Shown here piece by piece: positions 51,997-61,018 of a DNA stretch of 64,000 bases. Location of the stretch: the NCBI RefSeq assembly GCF_026239675.1, contig NZ_JAPIVQ010000006.1, positions 310,001 through 374,000 on the forward strand, in the 5' to 3' direction. Position 1 is the first letter of the stretch; the number at the start of each line of letters is the position of its first letter. The notes below the pieces were generated by a model that ran no database searches, was not told the origin of the DNA, and was given only the letters and a program-made list of their open reading frames with translations. The stretch is from Pedobacter sp. PLR (GTDB lineage Bacteria; Bacteroidota; Bacteroidia; Sphingobacteriales; Sphingobacteriaceae). Made by a program: the position numbers and the translations under genes.

Positions 51997-53079
51997 CTAA
52001 AAACGATATACAAAAGCATTGATGTGCATTCCTGCGCCAACCGAAGCAAAGACTGCATAATCGCCTTTATTGATTTGGTAACCTTCTACATTGCCTTTCC
52101 ATACCAGATCCAATAGGGTAGGAACTGTTGCTACCGAACTGTTGCCTAGCCAGCAAATAGACATCGGAACCAGGTTTTCCGGAACTGTATCAATATCGTA
52201 TAATTTGAAAAGACGTTTCATAATGGCATGGTCCATTTTCCCGTTTGCCTGATGAATAAACACAATTTTAATCGCAGTAATATCAATCCCTGCCTTATCA
52301 ATTGCTTTTTTCACAACCTGCGGAACATTGGTTACTGCAAACTCATATAGCTTACGACCATTCATCTTCAAATAAGCATTGCCATTGTCTTCTGAAGGAT
52401 TGTTACTTCTGCCCATTTGAAGCAGAGAACCGAAATTAACCGCGTAAGTCTGTGTTTTGTGTGCAATAATACCCAAATCTTGGGTAGCGGACTGGCCTTC
52501 AAATACCACCGCTGCAGCACCATCAGAAAAAATCATGGAATCCCTGTCATGAGGATCAGTGATTCGGGATAACGTTTCTGCACCAATTACCAATACCCGC
52601 TTAGCATCACCGCTTTGGATCAGGTAATTCGCCTGAATAGCGCCTTGTACCCAGCCCGGACAACCAAAGATGAGGTCATATGCCACACAGTCGGGATTGT
52701 TGATCTCCAGCGCTTGTTTTACCTTAGCTGCAAGAGAAGGTAAAATGTCCATCCGGTTAGTACCCGGCTTCAGATCGCCAAAATTGTGACAAAAGATAAT
52801 ATGATCCAGACTTTCTTTGTCGATAGCCGCATGGTCAATCGCGCGTTGTGCAGCAACCGTTGCCATATCACTATTCACCAGATGATCGTCAATATAACGC
52901 CTTTCCTTGATCTCTGTGATCTCGCTGAACTTATGAACGATTTCGTGAATATCCTTTTCCAGCTTCACGCCATTGTCGTAAAATGTAGAATTCAAAAAGG
53001 CGTCACCTGAGATGATATTTTCTGGAATATAACTCCCAGTACCTATAATAACTGAATGTATGTTTGTTTTTTCGCCCAT
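51997..53079 (-). CDS. 3-oxoacyl-ACP synthase III family protein
   Basis: The 360-residue protein is of the thiolase fold, KAS III branch. The catalytic Cys is in YDLIFGCPGWVQGAIQAN, the His in IFIHQANGKMDHAI, and the Asn in ICWLGNSSVATVP. GADTLS-like GAETLSRITDPHDRDSMIFSDGAAAVVF is typical. It is longer than housekeeping FabH (about 320) and has no fatty-acid genes beside it, so it may make a special acyl chain or ketone instead of starting the main pathway. The substrate is undetermined. Confidence 0.88.
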   Translation of the reverse strand: MGEKTNIHSVIIGTGSYIPENIISGDAFLNSTFYDNGVKLEKDIHEIVHKFSEITEIKERRYIDDHLVNSDMATVAAQRAIDHAAIDKESLDHIIFCHNFGDLKPGTNRMDILPSLAAKVKQALEINNPDCVAYDLIFGCPGWVQGAIQANYLIQSGDAKRVLVIGAETLSRITDPHDRDSMIFSDGAAAVVFEGQSATQDLGIIAHKTQTYAVNFGSLLQMGRSNNPSEDNGNAYLKMNGRKLYEFAVTNVPQVVKKAIDKAGIDITAIKIVFIHQANGKMDHAIMKRLFKLYDIDTVPENLVPMSICWLGNSSVATVPTLLDLVWKGNVEGYQINKGDYAVFASVGAGMHINAFVYRF

Positions 53080-53145
53080 TTTGAACCGGATACTGATTTG
53101 GTGTACAGTATAAAATTAGGATTAATTAATTGAAATGTAAAACGA

Positions 53146-53790
53146 TTAGCTAAAATCGTCGATTAAAATTACAAATAATTCCTTAGGTCCGTGTGCACCG
53201 AGTACCAGTGTTTTTTCAATATCAGCAGTTCTGCTGGGACCGGTAATCGTGCTGATCATGGAAGGAAGCTGATCGGCATATTTGTTTTTGATGAGCTTAA
53301 AAGCGTCTTTTAGATCCAGTACCAGCTGACCGGTTCTGGCAATAATGATGTGGTGATGTGGGAAAATACTCAGCCTTCTGCCGGCTGCATTTTCATTGGA
53401 AACCATCACGGAACCATTGCGCGCAATTAAGGCTTCACAAAGGGTAATTCCTACTTCCGCCATTTCAAAGTCCTTATCGGTCTGATAAAAGGGGAATTCA
53501 TATTCTGATAAAAGGTTTTGTAATTCAGGTTCCCAGCAATAGATCTTTCTCCAGTTGAATTTCTCTGCCAGTTGCAGCATATTTTCAATGAAATCCATGC
53601 CATTTTCGCAATAAATAAAATTACCGGAAACGGCAGTCAGCTCTTCAGCAAACATGATTTCCAGGAACTCATCGCTCTTAGGATACAATGGGGTATCTTC
53701 CAGATTAGGATAGGGATTGTCACGCTTTTCTAAAAGCGCCTTCCTTATCTTTTTCAGCATTAATTCTTTAGAAGATCGGTTTTCCTGCAT
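53146..53790 (-). CDS. LUD domain (LutC/YkgG family) protein
   Basis: The protein has 214 residues from the ATG at 53790. Nine residues of the longer frame are dropped as they extend into the gap after ftsH. The LUD domain covers most of it, with NFIYCENGMDFIENMLQLAEK, VGITLCEALIARNGSVMVS and near the end STITGPSRTADIEKTLVLGAHGPKEL, the family signature. LutC takes part in lactate oxidation with LutAB, but those are not here. Its place behind ftsH is conserved in Bacteroidetes, so it may have another role. Confidence 0.9.
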   Translation of the reverse strand: MQENRSSKELMLKKIRKALLEKRDNPYPNLEDTPLYPKSDEFLEIMFAEELTAVSGNFIYCENGMDFIENMLQLAEKFNWRKIYCWEPELQNLLSEYEFPFYQTDKDFEMAEVGITLCEALIARNGSVMVSNENAAGRRLSIFPHHHIIIARTGQLVLDLKDAFKLIKNKYADQLPSMISTITGPSRTADIEKTLVLGAHGPKELFVILIDDFS

Positions 53791-53847
53791 AAAAAAAAGG
53801 AGAAACCGCCAGCACAAAATTGTACTGGCGGTTCCTCATAAATGTGT

Positions 53848-55938
53848 TTAAGATTCTGTTTGAGTAGGGCTGGTAGGAGCCGATACATCGGTTGCCTCGC
53901 CAACACCATGGTGCAATAGACCCTCAGCAGCCGGCTTTTGATCACCTGTACCATTTACGAATTCATCATAAGTAGTACGATTGTCAAAAGGACGTTTACC
54001 TAAAATCTCTTCCAGATCTGCCTGGAATAAAATCTCTTTTTCTAAAAGTTTCTGAGCCAGTTTCTCTAGTCCTTCTCTTTTATCTGTTAAGAGTTGTTTC
54101 GTTCTGTTATAAACCTCTTCAACCAATTTACGCACTTCCACATCAATCAATTCCGATGTTTTCTCTGAGTAAGGTTTGTTGAAGTTATATTCATTTTGTG
54201 GATCATGGAAAGAAACATTACCGATCACGCTGTTCATACCATAAATGGTAATCATTGCATAAGCTAATTTGGTAATGCGTTCTAAATCATTCTGTGCACC
54301 GGTAGAAATCTTCTGGAATACAAGATCTTCCGCAACACGGCCACCCATTGTCATACACATACCATCAGTTAACTGCTCTGTAGTATACAAGAACTGCTCT
54401 TTTGGCAGGTATTGCGCATAACCAAGGGCTGCAACACCACGAGGAACAATAGATACTTTTACCAATGGATCAGCATGTTCCAGGAACCATCCTGCAATCG
54501 CATGACCAGCCTCATGGTAAGCAACTATTCTCTTCTCTTCAGGGGAGATAATTTTATTTTTCTTCTCTAATCCACCGATTACACGGTCAATTGCATCCTG
54601 GAAATCCTGCATATCTACAGATTTCTTGTTGCGACGGGCAGCGATTAACGCAGCCTCATTACAAACATTCGCAATCTCAGCACCGGCAAATCCCGGAGTC
54701 TGTGCAGAAAGCTTTTTGGCATCTACAATTTCATCCGTTTTAATAGGTTTCAAGTGGACTTTGAAAATCTGCTCACGACCCACTAAATCTGGCTTGTCAA
54801 TAGAAATCTGACGGTCAAAACGACCTGGTCTCAGCAAGGCTGAATCCAATACATCCGGACGGTTAGTTGCAGCAAGAATGATAATTCCTGAATCTGTACC
54901 GAAACCATCCATCTCTACCAATAGCTGATTTAACGTATTTTCACGCTCATCATTTCCACCCATCATACTGTTTTTTCCTCTTGCACGACCGATTGCATCC
55001 ACCTCATCAATAAAGATGATACATGGTGCTTTATCTTTCGCCTGCTTGAACAAATCACGTACCCTCGAAGCACCAACACCTACAAACATCTCTACGAAGT
55101 CGGAACCCGATAGAGAGAAGAAAGGAACCTGAGCTTCACCGGCTACGGCTTTGGCCAATAAGGTTTTACCAGTACCCGGAGAACCAACTAAAAGTGCACC
55201 TTTAGGAATTTTACCCCCTAAATTTGTGTATTTCTGAGGGTTTTTAAGGAAATCGACGATCTCCATCACCTCTTGTTTGGCTTCTTCCAGACCAGCAACG
55301 TCGTTAAACGTTACATTAACCTGGCTTTCTTTGTCAAATAGTGTTGCTTTAGATTTCCCGATATTGAAAATCTGACCACCACCACCACCAGCGCCACCGC
55401 CCATGCGGCGCATAATGAAAATCCAGAACCCGATAAATAACAATACCGGAATAATTACAGTGAAGAACCAGGAGTTAAATGTGCTCTGTCTCGTCTCTTT
55501 CTCCGCCAGAATCTGTTGATCCGGAGGGATGTTTTTCTGAGCTTCTTTTAACTGAGCATCCAGCGCATCCATCGATCCAGCGGTGAAATACACCAATGGG
55601 CCGTTTTGTGTACCGAAATTATTTTTACTAATGTACTTTTTGTACTTCGCCTCATTCAGCTTGTCTTTCTTTATATACACTTCAACCTTAACCAGGTCTT
55701 CATGTTTATAGGCCACTAATTTTTCAACGTCGCCAGGCAAAAGCATTTGAGTTTCGAAAGTACGGTAGGTAACGTCCTTGATCGTATCTGCACTAAATAA
55801 AAACTGCAGTAAAAACAGACCTAAAATAATTGCCCCATAAACCCAAATAATATTGAATTTAGAGCCTTTTTGGGGCTTCTTAGGAATATTCGGTAACTTC
55901 TTAATCAACTTAGGTTTTGTATTCGGGTTCTCTTTCAT
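53848..55938 (-). CDS. ftsH: ATP-dependent zinc metalloprotease FtsH
   Basis: The 696-residue membrane protease has an N-terminal helix near 28-46 and a second near 145-165, flanking a periplasmic part. The AAA domain has Walker A GSPGTGKT, Walker B CIIFIDEVDAIG and the second-region ATNRPDVLDSALLRPGRFDRQ. The zinc motif is HEAGH in VAYHEAGHAIAGW. The Gly-rich stretch after the second helix (RRMGGGAGGGGGQ) is common. It degrades membrane proteins and some soluble regulators such as LpxC in other bacteria, and an lpxC gene lies in this window. It follows rsfS. Confidence 0.96.
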   Translation of the reverse strand: MKENPNTKPKLIKKLPNIPKKPQKGSKFNIIWVYGAIILGLFLLQFLFSADTIKDVTYRTFETQMLLPGDVEKLVAYKHEDLVKVEVYIKKDKLNEAKYKKYISKNNFGTQNGPLVYFTAGSMDALDAQLKEAQKNIPPDQQILAEKETRQSTFNSWFFTVIIPVLLFIGFWIFIMRRMGGGAGGGGGQIFNIGKSKATLFDKESQVNVTFNDVAGLEEAKQEVMEIVDFLKNPQKYTNLGGKIPKGALLVGSPGTGKTLLAKAVAGEAQVPFFSLSGSDFVEMFVGVGASRVRDLFKQAKDKAPCIIFIDEVDAIGRARGKNSMMGGNDERENTLNQLLVEMDGFGTDSGIIILAATNRPDVLDSALLRPGRFDRQISIDKPDLVGREQIFKVHLKPIKTDEIVDAKKLSAQTPGFAGAEIANVCNEAALIAARRNKKSVDMQDFQDAIDRVIGGLEKKNKIISPEEKRIVAYHEAGHAIAGWFLEHADPLVKVSIVPRGVAALGYAQYLPKEQFLYTTEQLTDGMCMTMGGRVAEDLVFQKISTGAQNDLERITKLAYAMITIYGMNSVIGNVSFHDPQNEYNFNKPYSEKTSELIDVEVRKLVEEVYNRTKQLLTDKREGLEKLAQKLLEKEILFQADLEEILGKRPFDNRTTYDEFVNGTGDQKPAAEGLLHHGVGEATDVSAPTSPTQTES

Positions 55939-55968
55939 CTTGAGTCAAAAATGTTTTTGTGTAAATGA

Positions 55969-56343
55969 TTAAGCGCTTTGATAGCTGGTAGACTGGGCAT
56001 CTCCCCATAGATCTTCTATACCATAAAACTCGCGCTTGTCAGTCTTAAATATGTGAACTACCACATCAAAATAATCCAGAATAATCCAGTCTGCACCGGC
56101 TTGTCCTTCTTTTCTCCATGGATCTGTCTTTGTGTTTTTGTAAATTTCGTCTTCTACGCTATCCGCAATTGCCTTCACGTGGGTAGCTGAATCTGCATGG
56201 CAGATGACGAAGTAGTCAGAAACAGAACTATTAAGTTCACGTAGGTCTAAACGCACAATATCTTTTCCTTTTTTTTCCTGCATGCCGTTTACGGCTATCT
56301 CTGAGAGTAATGTAGAAAGGTTTACATTTTTCTTTTTTACCAT
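55969..56343 (-). CDS. rsfS: Ribosomal silencing factor RsfS
   Basis: The 124-residue protein binds ribosomal protein uL14 and blocks joining of the subunits when nutrients are low. The family blocks VRLDLRELNSSVSDYFVICHADS, TDPWRKEGQAGADWIILDYFDVVVHIF and REFYGIEDLWGDA are all present. It is the first gene of the rsfS-ftsH-LUD set, with a 30-base gap to ftsH, and diverges from birA. Confidence 0.95.
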   Translation of the reverse strand: MVKKKNVNLSTLLSEIAVNGMQEKKGKDIVRLDLRELNSSVSDYFVICHADSATHVKAIADSVEDEIYKNTKTDPWRKEGQAGADWIILDYFDVVVHIFKTDKREFYGIEDLWGDAQSTSYQSA

Positions 56344-56353
56344 TAAAATTTTT

Positions 56354-56361
56354 TAGTTTTG
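56354..56361 (+). promoter_or_regulatory. Putative -7 element of birA
   Basis: TAGTTTTG matches TAnnTTTG and lies 23 bases before the TTG start of birA. It overlaps the divergent rsfS control region. Confidence 0.45.
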
Positions 56362-56366
56362 ATAAA

Positions 56367-56374
56367 CAAATATA
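56367..56374 (-). promoter_or_regulatory. Putative -7 element of rsfS-ftsH
   Basis: The minus strand reads TATATTTG (TAnnTTTG), with a predicted leader of about 20 bases to the rsfS ATG. The birA and rsfS elements are interleaved within 21 bases, so the two promoters may interfere. Confidence 0.45.
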
Positions 56375-56384
56375 CAATCAACAC

Positions 56385-57164
56385 TTGCAAAATAACACTT
56401 TTTCAACATTATTTGTTGGTCAAAATCTTATCAAATTATTAGAGGTTGATTCTACCAATAACTTTATAAAAGACTTGGTGTCAAATTCCGGGCCATTAAC
56501 AGAAGGTACTGTTATTATGGCAGACCACCAATTTGCAGGAAGAGGGCAGCAAAGCAATGTATGGCATACCGAGCCTGGATTAAACCTCACTTTTAGCCTT
56601 TATCTAAAACCAGCTTTCTTACCAATATCTAAGCAATTCCTGCTCAATATGGCCGTAAGCATTGGTATTCGGAATGCCCTGCAAGTTTTTATCAAAGATG
56701 GAATCAAGATAAAATGGCCCAATGATATCTACCATAACGGACGAAAAATGGGCGGTGTGCTCATCGAAAATATCCTCGCTGGAAGCACTTATAAAGCCAG
56801 TATTATCGGTATTGGCCTTAATGTGAATCAGTCTGCTTTCGCTCCGGAGCTCCGTGATCGCGCAACTTCCATGAAGGGAATTTTACAAGCGGATGTTAAT
56901 TTAATTAGCGTTTTAGCGGAAATTTGTAGCAATATTGAAAAACAGTACCTCCGGTTAAAGTCGGGAAACCATCAGGCACTGATTACAGATTATGTCAGCG
57001 GACTGTATAAATTTGATACACTCGCTACCTACCGCCAAAATGGCGAGGTTATTGAAGGCAGGATCGTCGAAGTAACTGAAGCAGGAATGCTGGTTATCTT
57101 GATCAATGGAGAGAAAAAAGAGTATAATTTTAAAGAAATAGAGTTTTTAAATCACACAGCATGA
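56385..57164 (+). CDS. birA: Biotin--[acetyl-CoA-carboxylase] ligase
   Basis: The 259-residue enzyme activates biotin with ATP and attaches it to the carrier domain of acetyl-CoA carboxylase. It lacks the N-terminal DNA-binding domain of E. coli BirA, so it is an enzyme only. The motifs are EVDSTNNFIKD, the biotin/AMP loop ADHQFAGRGQQSNVWHTEPGLN, KWPNDIYHNGRKMGGVLIE and IGIGLNVNQ. The start codon is TTG at 56385; no nearer ATG would keep the first strand. It overlaps the next gene by 4 bases. Confidence 0.94.
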   Translation: MQNNTFSTLFVGQNLIKLLEVDSTNNFIKDLVSNSGPLTEGTVIMADHQFAGRGQQSNVWHTEPGLNLTFSLYLKPAFLPISKQFLLNMAVSIGIRNALQVFIKDGIKIKWPNDIYHNGRKMGGVLIENILAGSTYKASIIGIGLNVNQSAFAPELRDRATSMKGILQADVNLISVLAEICSNIEKQYLRLKSGNHQALITDYVSGLYKFDTLATYRQNGEVIEGRIVEVTEAGMLVILINGEKKEYNFKEIEFLNHTA

Positions 57165-57610
57165 AAAAAATTAGTTTGATCATCTCATTCGTACTATTCA
57201 CAGCAATCGGGGCCTCTGCGCAAATAGAGAAACCGGTAACCTGGTCTTATGTCGCCAAAAAAATAAGTAAAACAGAAGCCGTAGTGTATATCAAAGCAAC
57301 AATGGAGCAGGGATGGCATATTTATTCGCAAAACCTGAAAGCAGGTGGACCGCAGCCAACAAGTTTCAGCTTTGCAGCTTCTAAAGACTATACCCCGGTA
57401 GGAAAAACGACAGAGCCTAAAGCAACCACTTATTTTGATGAAAATTTCAAAATGAACGTGAGCTATTTTGGCGATAAAGTCGTATTTCAACAAAAAATAA
57501 AATTGAATAAACCAACGGCAACTGTAAAAGGTAAAGTGGAGTTTATGGTTTGTAACGATGAAAAATGTCTGCCTCCGGAAGAGGTAAGCTTCAGCATTCC
57601 GGTGAAGTAA
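57161..57610 (+). CDS. DsbD N-terminal-domain-like periplasmic protein
   Basis: The 149-residue protein has a signal peptide at 1-21. The mature part is an Ig-like fold of the DsbD alpha domain (WSYVAKKISKTEAVVYIKATMEQGWHIYSQ, KVEFMVCNDEKCLPPEEVSFSIP), with the Cys pair in VCNDEKCLPP as in the redox-active DsbD N-terminal domain. Upstream it overlaps birA by 4 bases, and the full DsbD-like gene follows 231 bases later behind a terminator. It probably takes electrons from that protein and passes them to periplasmic partners. Confidence 0.87.
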   Translation: MKKISLIISFVLFTAIGASAQIEKPVTWSYVAKKISKTEAVVYIKATMEQGWHIYSQNLKAGGPQPTSFSFAASKDYTPVGKTTEPKATTYFDENFKMNVSYFGDKVVFQQKIKLNKPTATVKGKVEFMVCNDEKCLPPEEVSFSIPVK

Positions 57611-57634
57611 ACGGCAGGGAACAAGGACTAAGAT

Positions 57635-57665
57635 AGCGATGGGAAAAAATCCCATCGCTTTTTTT
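57635..57665 (+). terminator. Terminator after the DsbD-alpha-like gene
   Basis: A 10-bp perfect stem (AGCGATGGGA with TCCCATCGCT, AAAAA loop) and a T run. It separates this gene from the downstream dsbD-like gene. Confidence 0.9.
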
Positions 57666-57841
57666 ATGCCCATTCATTCAGAGAGTTATCCGGTCAACGT
57701 AAAATTATAACGCATCCACCCATATTGAAAGCCTTAAATAAAAAATAATAACTAATTTCACGCCCTTATCATAAAGAGAATTGCTGTTTAAATAGATTTT
57801 CCCTATTTATGGTGAGCCTTTAAGTAAAAACACACACAAGA

Positions 57842-59554
57842 ATGAATAGATTATTTTTAATGCTGAGTTTAATGCTGCTGTTTACCGTAGCCTTAACATC
57901 TAATGGCTTTGCCTCCATACAAAAACCAGATACTCCCGCTACCGAAGAAGAACTTGTTTTTACCGAAGTAGGTTCCGCAGAAGATAGCATCGCAAATAAC
58001 ATCGTTAAAGACACGGTAAAGAAAGAAAGCGAAGTTGTAAAAGCAACAGCAGCCGACACTACAGCCGCTACCACCATACCGGCAGAAGCCGACAGAACCC
58101 TTTGGGAAACGTTTATCGCCGGGTTACTGGGCGGATTTATCGCTTTCCTTATGCCTTGTATCTTTCCAATGGTGCCCCTTACCGTCAGCTACTTTATTAA
58201 AAGAGCAGGAAGTAAACAGGGGGGGATCGGTCAGGCATTGATCTACGGAATTTCAATTATTGTCATATATGTCGCTTTAGGATTGTTGATTACGTTGCTT
58301 TTTGGCTCGGCAAAACTCAATGAACTAAGCTCTAGCGGCTATTTTAACTTCTTCTTTTTTATCTTATTAGTCGTCTTCGCCATATCTTTCTTTGGCGCTT
58401 TCGAGATCACATTGCCAAGTTCTCTGGTCAATAAAATTGATCAGAAAGCAGATAACAGCAAAGGTTTAGGAGGTATATTCTTCATGGCGGCCTCTCTGGC
58501 GCTGGTTTCCTTCTCTTGTACAGGGCCGATTATCGGAACCATTTTGGTTCAGGCAAGTTCTAAAGGAGACATTCTTGCTCCTGCAATCGGGATGTTTGGT
58601 TTCGCATTGGCATTGGCATTACCCTTCACTTTATCGGCAATCTTCCCTGGATTTTTAAGCTCAATGCCTAAGTCTGGTGGCTGGTTGAACAGTGTAAAAG
58701 TATGTTTAGGATTCCTTGAACTCGCATTAGCCTTGAAATTCCTTTCTGCTGCCGACCTGGTTTGGCATTGGGAGTGGTTCGACCGTGAGTTGTTCCTTGC
58801 CTTGTGGATCGTCATCTTTATCCTGATGGGAATTTACTTGTTAGGTAAGATCAAGTTTTCGCATGATAGTGATGTCCCTTACGTTTCTGTGCCTAGATTA
58901 TTCTTTGCCATCTGCTCATTATCATTTGCAGTATACCTGGTGCCCGGCTTATGGGGTGCTCCGGTGAATGTGCTTAGCGGAATTGCACCACCAATGAATA
59001 CCCAGGATTTTATCCTGAGCGGCAATGGCGGTGGAACATCATCATCAGCTTCTACTGGCTTCCCTGCAACAGTAAAATATAGCGAAACCCTTAAACCACC
59101 GGTAGGATTCAACGCCTTCTTCGATCTGGATGAGGGGCTAGCCTATGCGAAAAGCGTGAACAAACCAGTATTAATCGATTTTACAGGACACGCCTGTGTG
59201 AACTGTCGTAAGATGGAAGATAAGGTTTGGATTGATAAAGAAGTAGGAAGAATCATCAAAGATGAATACGTCCTGATCCAGCTATATGTGGATGAAAGAA
59301 ACATTAAAATGCCTAAAGATAAAATCCACTATTCGGAGATCTTGAGAACCACAACCGACGACCTTGGTAGATGGAATGGTGATTTTCAAGCCACAAAATA
59401 CGGTTCGAACTCACAGCCTTATTATGTGTTGGGAGATCATGACCTGAATCCTCTGGTAAAACCACAGGGCGCAATTTTTGACGCAAAGGAGTACGCTGCA
59501 TATTTACAAAGTGGTTTAGATAAATTTAAAAACGCTGAAAAACCAAATGAATAA
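57842..59554 (+). CDS. DsbD-like thiol:disulfide interchange protein
   Basis: The protein has 570 residues. A signal peptide is followed by a low-complexity Thr/Ala/Glu region to about 80. The membrane part of about eight helices spans 95-390, with the paired Cys in FLMPCIFPMVPL and FSCTGPIIGT that carry electrons across the membrane. A C-terminal thioredoxin-like domain from about 420 has the redox motif DFTGHACVNCRKME (CVNC). The N-terminal alpha domain of classical DsbD is missing here; the separate gene upstream could supply it. It overlaps pfkA by 8 bases. Confidence 0.92.
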   Translation: MNRLFLMLSLMLLFTVALTSNGFASIQKPDTPATEEELVFTEVGSAEDSIANNIVKDTVKKESEVVKATAADTTAATTIPAEADRTLWETFIAGLLGGFIAFLMPCIFPMVPLTVSYFIKRAGSKQGGIGQALIYGISIIVIYVALGLLITLLFGSAKLNELSSSGYFNFFFFILLVVFAISFFGAFEITLPSSLVNKIDQKADNSKGLGGIFFMAASLALVSFSCTGPIIGTILVQASSKGDILAPAIGMFGFALALALPFTLSAIFPGFLSSMPKSGGWLNSVKVCLGFLELALALKFLSAADLVWHWEWFDRELFLALWIVIFILMGIYLLGKIKFSHDSDVPYVSVPRLFFAICSLSFAVYLVPGLWGAPVNVLSGIAPPMNTQDFILSGNGGGTSSSASTGFPATVKYSETLKPPVGFNAFFDLDEGLAYAKSVNKPVLIDFTGHACVNCRKMEDKVWIDKEVGRIIKDEYVLIQLYVDERNIKMPKDKIHYSEILRTTTDDLGRWNGDFQATKYGSNSQPYYVLGDHDLNPLVKPQGAIFDAKEYAAYLQSGLDKFKNAEKPNE

Positions 59555-60530
59555 AATTAAAAATATAGGAGTATTAACTTCCGGAGGCGATGCCCCGGGA
59601 ATGAATGCTGCCATTAGGGCAGTGGTGAGAGCGGCAATCTATTATGATTTGAAAGTTACCGGGATATTACGGGGCTATGAAGGTCTGATTCATGGCGATT
59701 TCTTCGATATGGACCGTAAATCTGTAGCCAATATTATTCAACGCGGTGGCACAATTTTGAAAACTGCCAGAAGCGATGCCTTCCGTACCAAAGAAGGTAG
59801 AGATGAAGCTTACAGACAATTAAAAGCGCATGATATTGATGCGCTGATTGTAATCGGGGGTGATGGTACTTTTACCGGTGCACATTTACTGACTACAGAG
59901 TATAATTTTCCGGTAGTCGGATTACCAGGTACAATCGACAATGATCTTGAAGGAACGGATTTCACTATCGGTTATGATACAGCCATCAATACCGTGATCA
60001 ATGCCGTGGATAAAATCCGCGATACTGCAGAATCTCATGATCGTCTGTTCATCGTAGAAGTAATGGGACGTGACTCCGGACTGATTGCCTTAAGAAGTGG
60101 AATCGGTGTAGGTGCAGAAGCGATCATGATTCCTGAAGCCAATATGGGCGTAGATGGCTTAGTGACTAGACTGGCTCACGGAAGAAAAGATAAATCTTCA
60201 AAAATTATTATTGTTGCCGAAGGTGATGAAGTAGGTGGTGCATTTAATGTGGGAGAAGTATTAAAAGAGAAATTCCCTCAGTATGACATCAGAGTTTCTG
60301 TCCTTGGACACATTCAGCGTGGCGGTAAACCGAGCTGCATGGACCGTGTATTGGCCAGCAGCCTTGGTGTAGCAGCAGTAGAAGGGCTGATTGCAGGTCA
60401 GTCAGGAGTAATGGTTGGACAGGTAAACAGAGAAATCATCTTTACGCCTTTCGACCATGCCATTAAACATATCGATGCTAAAGAGATCACACCAGCCTGG
60501 TTAAAACTGGTTGAGATCCTTTCTTTATAA
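59547..60530 (+). CDS. pfkA: ATP-dependent 6-phosphofructokinase
   Basis: The 327-residue enzyme phosphorylates fructose-6-phosphate at the committed step of glycolysis. The ATP site shows GVLTSGGDAPGMNAAIRAVV and IVIGGDGTFTGA. The Asp next to GDGT (GGDGT) marks an ATP-dependent enzyme, not a PPi-dependent one (which has GGDDT). The catalytic block is PGTIDNDLEGTDFTIGYDTA, and VEVMGRDSGLIAL binds substrate. The length is normal. The start overlaps the dsbD-like stop by 8 bases, an unusual pairing of functions. Confidence 0.96.
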   Translation: MNKIKNIGVLTSGGDAPGMNAAIRAVVRAAIYYDLKVTGILRGYEGLIHGDFFDMDRKSVANIIQRGGTILKTARSDAFRTKEGRDEAYRQLKAHDIDALIVIGGDGTFTGAHLLTTEYNFPVVGLPGTIDNDLEGTDFTIGYDTAINTVINAVDKIRDTAESHDRLFIVEVMGRDSGLIALRSGIGVGAEAIMIPEANMGVDGLVTRLAHGRKDKSSKIIIVAEGDEVGGAFNVGEVLKEKFPQYDIRVSVLGHIQRGGKPSCMDRVLASSLGVAAVEGLIAGQSGVMVGQVNREIIFTPFDHAIKHIDAKEITPAWLKLVEILSL

Positions 60531-60557
60531 AACGAATCTGATTTTTAGTATTATTTG

Positions 60558-60589
60558 AACAGCCTTCTCTTTAAGAAGGCTGTTTTTTT
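60558..60589 (+). terminator. Terminator of pfkA
   Basis: An 11-bp perfect stem (AACAGCCTTCT with AGAAGGCTGTT, CTTTA loop) and a run of seven T. Confidence 0.92.
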
Positions 60590-60723
60590 ATGTGCAGCAA
60601 GTTTTTGTTATTCAGCTGGTTTTGGTCAGGACAGATAGAGGGAGTCTTTGGATGTGTTTAGGGATTGACTTGATTTATCATGGGGCTAAGCAGTAGCTGT
60701 TGAACCACCGGGCCGGCTTTGTT

Positions 60724-60790
60724 AGGCTTTTAGCCCCGTCAAGGCCCCGCCAACGGCGCGTTAACACCCCGCTTAAGCCCCCTATACTAT
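60724..60790 (+). repeat. GC-rich dispersed intergenic repeat, copy B
   Basis: It matches 14658-14720 in inverted orientation, including a shared 16-base core CAAGGCCCCGCCAACG at about 60739-60755, and the flanking GCCCCG, GCTTAAG and CTATA blocks. There is no ORF or terminal inverted repeat that I can see. Confidence 0.7.
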
Positions 60791-60930
60791 AATGGCATGT
60801 TAATGGCTTGCTTAAAAGTTTTTTTCAGTTTTAAGCCCGATGATCCTCCTGAGCTATCCCATTGAGCAGCAATTCCTGCCGCCTGAAAATGGAACAAAGT
60901 AAGACGAATATAATTTAAAAATAATGCATC

Positions 60931-60961
60931 TTGCTTATCAATAGGATTTTACTTACTTTTG
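60931..60961 (+). promoter_or_regulatory. rpsP promoter
   Basis: TTG (60931-60933), 20 bases, and TACTTTTG (60954-60961) match the Bacteroidetes consensus fully. The leader to the rpsP ATG would be about 50 bases and begins with a small hairpin. Confidence 0.8.
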
Positions 60962-60965
60962 CACT

Positions 60966-60987
60966 CCCGCAAGCGCGTTGCTCCGGG
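60966..60987 (+). promoter_or_regulatory. Leader hairpin of rpsP
   Basis: CCC and GCAA pair with TTGC and GGG around GCGCG, with a small bulge. It lies at the very 5' end of the rpsP mRNA. It may stabilise the message or bind S16 for feedback; the sequence alone does not tell. Confidence 0.35.
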
Positions 60988-61018
60988 AACTATGTTGAAT
61001 ACATAAACTATATAAGAA

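Larger units (their letters stand above)
60531..61018. other. 488-base gap with terminator, repeat and rpsP promoter
   Basis: No gene was found. In order it holds the pfkA terminator (60558-60589), unassigned sequence, the GC-rich repeat copy B (60724-60790), about 140 further unassigned bases, and the rpsP promoter and leader. Confidence 0.6.
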
